A DNA stretch of 64,000 nt from VRUE01 sp035693025. Its GTDB lineage: Bacteria > Actinomycetota > Thermoleophilia > Solirubrobacterales > 70-9. The DNA lies in NCBI GenBank assembly GCA_035693025.1, contig DASSHI010000001.1, positions 226,045 through 290,044 of the forward strand, read 5' to 3'. A program made the position numbers and the translations under genes. Under the pieces are notes generated by a model. It was not told where the DNA came from. It searched no databases and was given only the letters and a program-made list of their open reading frames with translations. Of the stretch, positions 43,402 to 50,738 are shown piece after piece (position 1 is the first letter of the stretch; each line of letters starts with the position of its first letter).

Positions 43402-44130
43402 GTGACTTCGATTAGAGTCGATGTGTCAAACGGGTCGGGTACCGGCCGCGCTCTGGCGATCCTCGCCGTCGCGCTGTTGGGAGCGCTTTGCCTCTCAGCA
43501 TCGTTCGGTGTGGCCACCAGCGAAGCCAAGATCTATGCCTGTAAGAAGAAGGAGACTGGTGCGCTGCGCATCGTCTCGCGCCATACCAAGTGCAGGAAAA
43601 ACGAGACCAAGCTGAGTTGGGGTGCGCGCGGCAAGCACGGCAAGCAGGGCAGGCAAGGACAGCCGGGACCAGCCGGGCCCGCGGGCGGTCCAGGGCCGGG
43701 CGGGCCAAGCAGCTACGTCGCGCTCGGGCCGCTGACGATCAACTCGGCGCAGGGCAAGGTGACGCTCTACGACCTTGGCTATGGCGTGCAAATTCAGGTC
43801 CAATGTTCTGGCGATCAAACCAACCTCACGCCTGAAGTCTTCGTCACCAACACGGCTGAGAACACCTACTTGTCGGCGTTTTCGGCGGGGCCGTCATATT
43901 CGGCGCCGATCCGCGAAAAGATGGCTACCGCGGTGACCAACAGCAAATTGGTCTCCGCAGGCTTCTCTTCCACCGGTACGGCGTCTGTCAGCAGTCAGGT
44001 GTTCATCTCGGTGTTCCAGCTCTCGGACGCAAGTGTGCCCAAAGTGTTCTATGCGACCGTTGTGCCATGGGCGGAGGCACAGACGACGACCTGCAAGTTC
44101 GCAGGCGGGCTCACGCGGGTGGCCGGCTGA
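43402..44130 (+). CDS. Secreted protein with short collagen-like repeat
   Basis: 242 residues from GTG at 43402, behind GGGAGG. Signal peptide ~14-43 (ALAILAVALLGALCLSASFG). Residues ~44-75, with YACKKKETGALRIVS and TKCRKNETKLSW, are a module often found in front of collagen-like repeats in Thermoleophilia. A Gly-x-y tract follows (~79-103: GKHGKQGRQGQPGPAGPAGG), then a ~140-residue beta-rich domain. Gly-x-y tracts can form triple helices, but this one is very short. Function unknown; surface or matrix role is inferred. Confidence 0.7.
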   Translation: MTSIRVDVSNGSGTGRALAILAVALLGALCLSASFGVATSEAKIYACKKKETGALRIVSRHTKCRKNETKLSWGARGKHGKQGRQGQPGPAGPAGGPGPGGPSSYVALGPLTINSAQGKVTLYDLGYGVQIQVQCSGDQTNLTPEVFVTNTAENTYLSAFSAGPSYSAPIREKMATAVTNSKLVSAGFSSTGTASVSSQVFISVFQLSDASVPKVFYATVVPWAEAQTTTCKFAGGLTRVAG

Positions 44131-44137
44131 GCTCGGT

Positions 44138-44175
44138 TCCGCTACGAAGCCGTCAGGCGATGGCTTCGTAGCGGA
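44138..44175. terminator. Palindrome between convergent genes, possible bidirectional terminator
   Basis: A perfect 14-bp stem, TCCGCTACGAAGCC (44138-44151) and its complement (44162-44175), loop GTCAGGCGAT. It begins 8 nt after the collagen-like gene stop and overlaps the last codons of the MBL gene. No T-run, so this may instead be another palindromic element. Confidence 0.55.
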
Positions 44176-45157
44176 CCACATCGTCGTCGCTCGTTTCGCG
44201 CACGCGGCCCTCGTTGAGCAGGAGGTCGGCGTGGCCGATCACCTCCGAGAGGGTGAGGAAGGCCTGGGTGACGGCGACGTCGCCCCAGATCGCCTGGGCG
44301 ATCTCGTAGCCGGTGCGCGGGCGCTCGTCGATCAGGCCGTAGATCTTCTCCTTGCGCCGCTCGTGCTTGGCGAGGCGCTCGTCGATCAGGGCGACGTGGT
44401 CCGTGATCGGCTCGCCGTGGCCGGAGAGGACGATCTCGGCGGGCATCTCCCGCGTCTTCTTCATCGACTCGATGTAGGCGACCAGCGCCTGCGTGCGCTG
44501 AGAGGAGCCGTCGAGCGGTCGGGTGATCAGCGGGTTGGATGAGATGTGCGCGATCAGGTGGTCGGCGGCGATCAGGATGCGCCGCTGCTCGTCCCAGAAG
44601 ACGGTATCGGAGGGGCTGTGGCCCGGGCGGTGCAGGGCCTGCAGGGTGCGGTCGCGGAAGGCCAGCGACTCGCCGTCCTCCAGTGGCCGCGTCACCTCGG
44701 CCCGCGAGCCCCAGCCGCGGAAGCTGCGCGAGACGCTCTGCAGGGCGAAGGCGACCTCCTGTGGGATGCCGTTGCGCAGCATCAGCTCAACCGCGAAGGC
44801 GTCCTCCTTCTCGGCGTCCTCGCTGAAGTTGGCGAGCCGCTCGGCCGCGAGTCCGAGCGCGGCCACCTCGGCGCCGGAGTGCTCGACCACGATCTCGACC
44901 AGGCCGAGGTGATCGATGTGCTGGTGGGTGAGGATGACGAGCTCGAGGTCGTCGATCGAGTGGCCGTGGGCGGCGAGCTGGCTCTGCAGCTCGTCGAGCG
45001 CCTTGCCGGAGTTGGGCCCGGTGTCGATCAGCGTCAGCGGCTCATCCTCGAGCAGGTAGCAGTTGACCCGCCCGACGGCAAAGGGGGTGGGGATACGGAG
45101 GCGGTGGATGCCGGCGAGCGCCGCCTGCTCGAGCGCGGCGTCGGGGGTCGGGCTCAC
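44153..45157 (-). CDS. MBL-fold metallo-hydrolase
   Basis: 334 residues, GTG at 45157 overlapping the phosphomannomutase stop. The metal motif THQHIDHLG (HxHxDH) is intact, with HRPGHSPSDTVF and the late SGHGEPI carrying further ligands. The C-terminal ~90 residues (ERLAKHERRKEKIYGLIDE, a helical winged-helix-like region) match the LACTB2/RNase Z-like glyoxalase-II-type group. Substrate unknown. Last of a four-gene minus-strand run corA-HIT-PMM-MBL. Confidence 0.85.
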   Translation of the reverse strand: MSPTPDAALEQAALAGIHRLRIPTPFAVGRVNCYLLEDEPLTLIDTGPNSGKALDELQSQLAAHGHSIDDLELVILTHQHIDHLGLVEIVVEHSGAEVAALGLAAERLANFSEDAEKEDAFAVELMLRNGIPQEVAFALQSVSRSFRGWGSRAEVTRPLEDGESLAFRDRTLQALHRPGHSPSDTVFWDEQRRILIAADHLIAHISSNPLITRPLDGSSQRTQALVAYIESMKKTREMPAEIVLSGHGEPITDHVALIDERLAKHERRKEKIYGLIDERPRTGYEIAQAIWGDVAVTQAFLTLSEVIGHADLLLNEGRVRETSDDDVVRYEAIA

Positions 45158-46509
45158 GTCCGGATCAACCCCAGCACCTCGTCGCGCTTGGCCTCCATGT
45201 CCTCGCGCGAGACCAGCGACTCGAGGTTGAGGCGCAGCAGCGGCTCGGTGTTGGAGGGACGGACGTTGAAGTGCCAGTCCGGATAGTCGATCGAGATCCC
45301 GTCGAGGCGGGTCAGCTCGCCGTCGGAGTAACGCGCCGCGATCTCCGCCATCTTCGCCTCTTGGTCGCCGACCTCGGAGTTGATCTCGCCGGAGATGAAG
45401 TAGCGCGAGCGGAACTCGGCCATCAGCTCGGTGAGCGAGCGGCCGTCCTTGCCGAGCAGCTCGAGGATCAAGAGCGCCGGGATCGTGCCCGAGTCCGCGC
45501 ACCAGAAGTCGCGGAAGTAGTAGTGGCCGGAGACCTCGCCGCCGAATGCGGCGCCCTCCTCGCGCATCCGCTGCTTGAAGAAGGCATGGCCGACGCGCGA
45601 GAGGTCGGAGCGCCCGCCTTCGGCGGCGACGAGGTCGGGCACCGCGCGGCTCGAGCGCGGGTCGTAGAGAATCGTCGCGCCGGGATTCCTGGCGAGCGCC
45701 GAACGGGCGAGCAGGGCGCAGATGAAGTCCCCGTCGCAGAAGGACCCCTCGCCGTCGATGAAGAAGCAGCGGTCGGCGTCGCCGTCCCAGGCGATGCCGA
45801 GATCGGCGCCGGCCGCGCGCACGCGCTCTTCGATCAGCTTGCGGTTCTCGGGCAGCAGCGGGTTCGGCTCGTGGTCGGGGAACTCGCCGTCGGGCTCGAA
45901 GTACATCTCCTCCAGGTCGAGGCCCAGCCCGCGCAGGGTCGGGCCGACCATCGGGCCCGCCATGCCGTTGCCGCCGTCGACGACGACCTTGAGCGGCTCG
46001 ATCGCGTCCGGGTCGATGAACGAGAGGGCGTGGGCGCGGTACTCGTCCCAGACGTCGACCTCCTCGGAGGACCCGCCCCCCGGGGCCGAGCCGAGCCCGG
46101 CCTCGATCTCGCGCCGCACGTCGCCGATGCCGGCGTCGCCGGAGAGCGCCAGCGCGCCCTCGCGGATCAGCTTCACCCCGGTGTAGGCCTTGGGGTTGTG
46201 CGAGGCGGTGACCATCGCGCCGCCGTCAAGCTCGCGCGAGCCGACGAGGAAATAGAGCATCTCGGTGGCGACCATGCCCGCGTCGAGCACGGTCGCCCCC
46301 TCGGAGATCAGCCCCTCGCGCAGCTGTGCCGCCATCGAGGGCGCGGTCAGCCGCATGTCGCGGCCGAGCCCGACCCGCAGCTCGCTCGGCTGCTTGCCGC
46401 GCAGTCGTGCCAGCACCCGCGCGAAGGCGCGGCCGATCGCCAGCGCGGTCGTCTCGTCCATCTCCTCGCCATAGACGCCGCGAATGTCGTATGCCTTGAA
46501 GATAGACAT
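45154..46509 (-). CDS. manB: Phosphomannomutase/phosphoglucomutase
   Basis: 451 residues from ATG at 46509, with a strong GGAGGAGGCGG site; the TTG one codon upstream is not needed. Alpha-D-phosphohexomutase: phosphoserine loop VTASHNPKAYTGVKL (~residues 97-111), metal loop IAWDGDADRCFFIDG (~237-251), sugar-binding GEVSGHYYFRD and phosphate-binding RPSNTEPLLRLN. Interconverts hexose 6- and 1-phosphates, feeding GDP-mannose and possibly the CDP-sugar genes at 50 kb. Mannose versus glucose preference is not readable. Confidence 0.9.
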   Translation of the reverse strand: MSIFKAYDIRGVYGEEMDETTALAIGRAFARVLARLRGKQPSELRVGLGRDMRLTAPSMAAQLREGLISEGATVLDAGMVATEMLYFLVGSRELDGGAMVTASHNPKAYTGVKLIREGALALSGDAGIGDVRREIEAGLGSAPGGGSSEEVDVWDEYRAHALSFIDPDAIEPLKVVVDGGNGMAGPMVGPTLRGLGLDLEEMYFEPDGEFPDHEPNPLLPENRKLIEERVRAAGADLGIAWDGDADRCFFIDGEGSFCDGDFICALLARSALARNPGATILYDPRSSRAVPDLVAAEGGRSDLSRVGHAFFKQRMREEGAAFGGEVSGHYYFRDFWCADSGTIPALLILELLGKDGRSLTELMAEFRSRYFISGEINSEVGDQEAKMAEIAARYSDGELTRLDGISIDYPDWHFNVRPSNTEPLLRLNLESLVSREDMEAKRDEVLGLIRT

Positions 46510-46564
46510 CAACCGCCTCCTCCTCCGCTTGCGCGTCCGGGGGCGGCGGGCGGGATTTTCTTGC

Positions 46565-47053
46565 TCAAAACGCTCCTTTCAGCGCCGCGTAGCTCTGCTC
46601 GAGCGTCTGCGGCATCACTCTGGTGTCGGCGATCACCGGCATGAAGTTGGTGTCGCCGCCCCAGCGCGGGACGACGTGAAGGTGGATGTGGTGCTCGACC
46701 CCGGCGCCGGCGACGCGGCCCTGATTGAAGCCGACGTTGTAGCCGTGGGGGTCATAGGCCTCTTCGAGGCGGCTCATCGCCCGCTGGGCCAGCGTCATCA
46801 TCTCGGCCACCGTCTCGCCGGGCAGATCCTGGATGCGGCCGATGTGCTCGTAGGGCGCCACCATCAGGTGGCCGTTGGTGTACGGAAAGAGGTTGAGGAT
46901 CACGAAGCAGCGCTCGCCGCGGTGGACGATCAGATTGGCCTCGTCGTCGTCCGCCGCCGGCTTGGCGCAGAAGATGCACTCCTCCTCGCTGTCCTTGGAC
47001 GCGTCCTTCACGTAAGCAAGGCGCCAGGGCGCCCAGATGCGGAAATTTGCCAC
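46565..47053 (-). CDS. HIT-family hydrolase (Ap4A-phosphorylase-like)
   Basis: 162 residues, GTG start. N-terminal zinc-type Cys pair ECIFCAKPA; HIT signature EHHIHLHVVPRW with the nucleophilic central His (~residue 130). These enzymes hydrolyse or transfer nucleotidyl groups; actinobacterial relatives include Ap4A phosphorylases. The N-terminal RIWAPWRLAYVK is typical of that subgroup. 31 nt after corA; a TAGGAT box ends 9 nt before the start. Confidence 0.85.
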   Translation of the reverse strand: MANFRIWAPWRLAYVKDASKDSEEECIFCAKPAADDDEANLIVHRGERCFVILNLFPYTNGHLMVAPYEHIGRIQDLPGETVAEMMTLAQRAMSRLEEAYDPHGYNVGFNQGRVAGAGVEHHIHLHVVPRWGGDTNFMPVIADTRVMPQTLEQSYAALKGAF

Positions 47054-47062
47054 GGGCGCCCC

Positions 47063-47068
47063 ATCCTA
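47063..47068 (-). promoter_or_regulatory. Putative -10 box for the HIT gene
   Basis: On the minus strand TAGGAT ends 9 nt before the GTG at 47053, in the 31-bp gap after corA. It suggests that the HIT-PMM-MBL genes have their own start. Confidence 0.35.
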
Positions 47069-47084
47069 CGAAAGGCGCGCCGAC

Positions 47085-48092
47085 TCAGAGCCAGCGGCGG
47101 CGGCGGAAGTAGACGACCATGCCGATCAGGATCGCCGCCATGACGACCAGGACGAAGAAGAAGCCTCCCTCGTTGTGTTCGAACGGCACCCACGAGTTCA
47201 TGCCCATGATGCTGGCGATCAGGGTCAGCGGCAGGATCACGACGCTGATCGAGGTCAGTACCCGCAGGATGTCGTTGAGGTGGTGCGAGATCACCGCCTC
47301 GTTGGTCTCCTCGAGCGCCTCCGCGACCTCCTTGTAGTTCTCGAGCATGTCCCAGATCCGCTCGTGGGCGTCGACGATGTCGTCGAAGTAGATCTCGAGG
47401 TCGAGGTCGGTCGCCAGGTAGCGCTGTTTGACCTTCTCCAGATCGCGCAGCACCGGCCGCTGCGGTCGGATCACCTTGCGGAAGTTGATGATCTCCTGCT
47501 TGACGTTGGAGATGTCGCGCACGACCTCCTCGGAGCGGCCCTCGAAGATGTCGTCCTCGAGCGCGTCGAGCTTGTTGCCGATCTTGCGCAGCATCGGAAA
47601 GCAGTAGTCGAAGCTGTCGTCGACGAGGCGGTAGAGCAGGTAGCCCGAGCCGCGCGAGAAGAGCTGCTCGCGTAGCTCCTCTTTTGCGCGGCAGCGCTCG
47701 AACAGGTACTCGACCGGCTGCAGCGGCTGGTTGGGGATCGTCACGACATAGCCCGGGCCGACGAAGAGGTCGAGCTCGCCGGCGCCGAGCCGGCCCGCCG
47801 CGGGGTCGAAGACCGGCAGGTGGAGGACGATGAAGAGGTACTCGTCGTAGACGTCGATCTTCGGCCGCTGGTTGCGCGAGAGCACGTCCTCGAGGTCGAG
47901 CGCGTGGAAGTCGAAGTGCTCCTCTAGCCAGGCGCGCTCCAGCGCGCCGGGGCGCTCGATGTTGACCCAGCGCAGGCCGGCGGCTTCGATCTGCTCGACG
48001 TTGGGGGTCTGCGGCTCAGGCGCCGGCGCCGCGGGGATGAGCTCGCCGCGCCGGCCGGACCGTCGCAGCCTCGGCTTCGGAAGGTTCGGCAT
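47085..48092 (-). CDS. corA: CorA-family magnesium/cobalt transporter
   Basis: 335 residues. Large N-terminal cytoplasmic funnel (~1-270) with long helices, then two membrane helices at the C-terminus. The selectivity motif GMN is present in IASIMGMNSWVPF, followed by a second helix FFFVLVVMAAILIGMVVYF and the basic tail FRRRRWL that binds the membrane face. It forms a pentameric channel. The region upstream on the other strand carries the SAM riboswitch, so the two promoters share the 48093-48207 gap. Confidence 0.93.
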   Translation of the reverse strand: MPNLPKPRLRRSGRRGELIPAAPAPEPQTPNVEQIEAAGLRWVNIERPGALERAWLEEHFDFHALDLEDVLSRNQRPKIDVYDEYLFIVLHLPVFDPAAGRLGAGELDLFVGPGYVVTIPNQPLQPVEYLFERCRAKEELREQLFSRGSGYLLYRLVDDSFDYCFPMLRKIGNKLDALEDDIFEGRSEEVVRDISNVKQEIINFRKVIRPQRPVLRDLEKVKQRYLATDLDLEIYFDDIVDAHERIWDMLENYKEVAEALEETNEAVISHHLNDILRVLTSISVVILPLTLIASIMGMNSWVPFEHNEGGFFFVLVVMAAILIGMVVYFRRRRWL

Positions 48093-48207
48093 CGTTCACG
48101 CTCATCGTCTCGGCGGCAATTGCATCCACGGTGAATGGAAGGTTAGACGCAAGCCCGCCTTTGCCTTGCACGAGAGCGCCCCTGGTAAGGTTCGTCCCAC
48201 ATAAGCG

Positions 48208-48323
48208 CCACATCTAGAGGGGTGGAGGGACTGGCCCGCAGAAGCCCCGGCAACCACCTCGGACCATCGGTTCGAGGAGAGGTGCCAACTCCAGCAGGTT
48301 GTTTTCAGACCTGGAAGATGTGG
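48208..48323 (+). ncRNA. SAM-I (S-box) riboswitch
   Basis: P1 is CCACATCT (48208-48215) with AGATGTGG (48316-48323). Inside are the conserved core blocks GGTGGAGGGACTGGCCC, GAAGCCCCGGCAACC and AGGTGCCAACTCC. The 3' strand of P1 continues into GTGGGG (48321-48326), which can instead pair with CCCCAC (48345-48350) as an antiterminator. With SAM bound, P1 holds that strand and the downstream terminator forms. It controls the threonine-synthase-like gene and the CysO-like gene behind it. Confidence 0.93.
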
Positions 48324-48338
48324 GGGACGTCCGATCGG

Positions 48339-48367
48339 ACCTCGCCCCACAAATGGCGAGGTTTTTT
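48339..48367 (+). terminator. Riboswitch-controlled intrinsic terminator
   Basis: ACCTCGCC (48339-48346) pairs with GGCGAGGT (48355-48362), loop CCACAAAT, then a run of six T to 48367. The loop and the 5' arm contain the antiterminator partner CCCCAC. It is the only clear U-tract terminator in the window. Confidence 0.9.
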
Positions 48368-48391
48368 CTTAGGCAAAGGAAGTGAGATCGG

Positions 48392-49630
48392 ATGTCAGTC
48401 GAGAACCTGAGGTGCAAGGAGTGCGGCGAGACCTACGAGCTGGGCGCCAGCTACGCCTGCGAGCGCTGCTTTGGGCCGCTCGAAGTCGCCTATGACTACT
48501 CCGGGCTGGACGCCGCCGAGGTCAAGCGTCGTATCCAGACCGGCTCGCAGGGCATTTGGCGCTACGCCGACTTCCTGCCGTTCACGGGGCAGCCGCGCGA
48601 TCCGCTCGAGCCCGGCCTGACCCCGCTGGTCAGGGCCGACCGGCTGGCCGAGCGCCTCGGCCTCGATGCCGAGCTTTGGATCAAGAACGACGCCGCGAAC
48701 CCGACCCACTCCTTCAAGGACCGCGTCGTCGCGGTCGCGGTGGCGAAGGCGCGTGAGCTCGGCTTCGAGACCGTCGCCTGCGCCTCGACCGGCAACCTCG
48801 CCAACGCCGTCGCCGCCCACGCCGCGGCCGCCGGCCTCGATTCCTACGTCCTCGTCCCGGCAAACCTCGAGGAGCAGAAGCTGCTGGCGACCGGGATCTA
48901 CGGCACCAACCTGGTCGGCGTGCGCGGCAACTACGACGACGTCAACCGACTCTGCACGCAGCTTGCCGAAACGCGGCCCTGGGCCTTCGTCAACGTCAAC
49001 CTCCGCCCCTACTACGCCGAGGGCTCCAAGACGCTCGCCTACGAGACCGCGGAGCAGCTCGGCTGGGAGCTGCCCGATCGGGTCGTCTGCCCGATCGCCT
49101 CGGGCTCGCTCTTCACCAAGGTCGCCCGTGGCTTCGAGGAGTGGACCGAGCTGGGCCTGGTCGAGGGCGCCCAGCCGGTCTTCAACGGTGCCCAGGCGCT
49201 CGGCTGCAGTCCGGTCGCGACCGCCTTCGCCGAAGGCTGGGAGGTGTGCAAGCCGCAGAAGCCGGAGACGATCGCCAAGAGCCTCGCGATCGGCGACCCG
49301 GCCGACGGGCCGTATGCCCTGGAGCAGGCGCGGCGCAGCGGCGGCGGCGTCGACTCGGTCGACGACGAGGAGATCCGCGCCGGCATCCGCCTGCTGGCGG
49401 AGACGACGGGCATCTTCACCGAGACCGCGGGGGGCGTCACCATCGGCGTCCTCGGCAAGCTCGCCGAGCGCGGTGCGATCGGCGCCGGCGAGCGCGTCGT
49501 CGTCTACATCACCGGCGAGGGCCTGAAGACTCTCGACGCAGCGCGCGATAGCTTCCACATGCACGAGATCGATCCCGATCTCGAAAGCTTCGAGTCCGAG
49601 TTCGAAACCGCGCAGGAGGTAGCCGCCTGA
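48392..49630 (+). CDS. thrC: Threonine-synthase-like PLP enzyme under a SAM riboswitch
   Basis: 412 residues, ATG behind AAGGAAGTGAG. Fold-type II PLP enzyme: N-terminal zinc-ribbon-like LRCKECGETYELGASYACERC (cysteines at residues ~8, 11, 26 and 29), PLP lysine in NPTHSFKDR (~residue 109), ACASTGNLANAVAAH, and the phosphate-binding GSLFTKVARGF. Threonine synthase converts O-phosphohomoserine to threonine. Two facts of context suggest another job: a SAM-off switch, normally placed on methionine/cysteine genes, and a directly coupled CysO-like sulfur carrier (TGATG overlap). O-phosphohomoserine sulfhydrylation to homocysteine is therefore a candidate; canonical threonine synthase remains the default. 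Confidence 0.88.
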   Translation: MSVENLRCKECGETYELGASYACERCFGPLEVAYDYSGLDAAEVKRRIQTGSQGIWRYADFLPFTGQPRDPLEPGLTPLVRADRLAERLGLDAELWIKNDAANPTHSFKDRVVAVAVAKARELGFETVACASTGNLANAVAAHAAAAGLDSYVLVPANLEEQKLLATGIYGTNLVGVRGNYDDVNRLCTQLAETRPWAFVNVNLRPYYAEGSKTLAYETAEQLGWELPDRVVCPIASGSLFTKVARGFEEWTELGLVEGAQPVFNGAQALGCSPVATAFAEGWEVCKPQKPETIAKSLAIGDPADGPYALEQARRSGGGVDSVDDEEIRAGIRLLAETTGIFTETAGGVTIGVLGKLAERGAIGAGERVVVYITGEGLKTLDAARDSFHMHEIDPDLESFESEFETAQEVAA

Positions 49631-49902
49631 TGTCCGTCACCGTGAAGATCCCGACCCAGCTGCGCGCCGCGACCGGGGGCGATGCCGAGGTGGAGGTTTC
49701 CGGCTCGACCGTAGGCGAGGTGCTCGACGCGGTCTTCGACGCCCACGCAGACCTGCGCGAGCGGATCACCCAGGACGGCGACCTGCGCCGCTTCGTCAAC
49801 GTCTACGTCAGCGGCGAGGACATCCGCTTCCAGCAGGGCCTCGACACGGCGATCAGCGAGGGCGACGAGGTCACGATCCTCCCCGCCGTAGCTGGGGGAT
49901 AG
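49630..49902 (+). CDS. CysO/MoaD/ThiS-like sulfur carrier protein
   Basis: 90 residues, beta-grasp fold. It closely resembles mycobacterial CysO, including FVNVYVSGEDIRF and the C-terminal TILPAVAGG; the exposed Gly-Gly end is the site of adenylation and thiocarboxylate formation. In mycobacteria CysO-COSH gives sulfur to CysM (O-phosphoserine). Here the start codon overlaps the stop of the threonine-synthase-like gene, so that enzyme is the likely partner. No MoeB/MoaZ-like activator or Mec-like protease gene is in the window. The TAG stop falls in the left arm of a 119-bp hairpin. Confidence 0.9.
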   Translation: MSVTVKIPTQLRAATGGDAEVEVSGSTVGEVLDAVFDAHADLRERITQDGDLRRFVNVYVSGEDIRFQQGLDTAISEGDEVTILPAVAGG

Positions 49903-50017
49903 ACCCATCCCGGCAGGGGTTCCACTTAACTTTTTCGGTGGAGAGTCGGCAAGCTGACGCCGCGAGGTTGGAGACGAAAAAGTACAAGACGTTTCACCCC
50001 TGCCGGGATGGGTCTAT
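49899..50017. repeat. 119-bp long-hairpin element between the CysO-like gene and rfbF-like gene
   Basis: Perfect 22-bp arms at 49899-49920 and 49996-50017 (core ACCCATCCCGGCAGGGGT and its complement), plus an inner 9-bp stem ACTTTTTCG (49929-49937) with CGAAAAAGT (49975-49983). The left arm includes the TAG stop of the upstream gene and the right arm ends inside the ATG of the next gene, so the element fills the gap exactly. Confidence 0.87.
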
Positions 50018-50738
50018 GCCTCCGGTGGTGATTCTCTGCGGGGGCAGGGGCACGCGTTTGCGAGAGCGAACCGAGACCGTGCCAAAGGCCATGGTGGAGA
50101 TTGGAGGAATGCCCATTCTCTGGCACGTCCTCGGCATCTACATCGCTCAGGGCTTTCGACGCTTCCTCCTGGCGACCGGGTATTTAGGCGATGCGATCGA
50201 GGATTTCGTCGGCGGCCAGGCATGGCCCGAAGATGTCGCAGTCGAGTGCATGGATACCGGCGTGGACACGCCGACCGGGGGGCGGATTGCCGCCCTCGCC
50301 GGTCGCTTGGACGGCGGCACGTTCTGCGCAACCTATGCCGATGGGGTCGCCGACGTGGACCTGGGTGAGCTGCTGGGATTCCACGCCGAGCACGGTCGGC
50401 TGGCGACGATGACCGTGGTGCGGCCACACCTGCAGTGGGGTGTCGCCGAAATCGGCGACGAGGGTGCGGTCGATGGCTTCGTCGAGAAGCCGCGCAGCGA
50501 GCACTGGATCAACGGCGGCTTCCTCTGTTTCGAGCCGGGCGCGCTCCAGTACCTGCAGGGCGACAGCGTCCTCGAGCGCGAGCCGCTTGCCCGCCTCGCC
50601 GCCGACGGCCAGCTGCGCGCCCACCGCCACGAGGGCTTCTGGGACTGCATGGACACTTACAAGGACGCTGTCGTGCTCAACGACCTCTGGGCCGGTGGCG
50701 AGGCGCCGTGGATGGCGCTGACCGAGGCGGCGCGTTGA
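50016..50738 (+). CDS. rfbF: Glucose-1-phosphate cytidylyltransferase-like nucleotidyltransferase
   Basis: 240 residues from ATG at 50016; an in-frame GTG at 49938 would translate part of the hairpin. Nucleotide-binding signature VVILCGGRGTRLRERTETVPKAM (residues 4-26; key GGRGTRL and the PK pair), GYLGDAIEDFV, TYADGVADVDL and WINGGFLCFEPG. Resembles RfbF, which makes CDP-glucose. Coupled by TTGA overlap to a CDP-glucose-4,6-dehydratase-like gene, which supports that substrate. Slightly lower GC in the first third. Confidence 0.8.
   Translation: MPPVVILCGGRGTRLRERTETVPKAMVEIGGMPILWHVLGIYIAQGFRRFLLATGYLGDAIEDFVGGQAWPEDVAVECMDTGVDTPTGGRIAALAGRLDGGTFCATYADGVADVDLGELLGFHAEHGRLATMTVVRPHLQWGVAEIGDEGAVDGFVEKPRSEHWINGGFLCFEPGALQYLQGDSVLEREPLARLAADGQLRAHRHEGFWDCMDTYKDAVVLNDLWAGGEAPWMALTEAAR

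Noticed and set aside
49938..50015. Upstream GTG start for the rfbF-like gene
   Set aside because: It would translate half of the hairpin; the nucleotide-binding motif begins right after ATG 50016.
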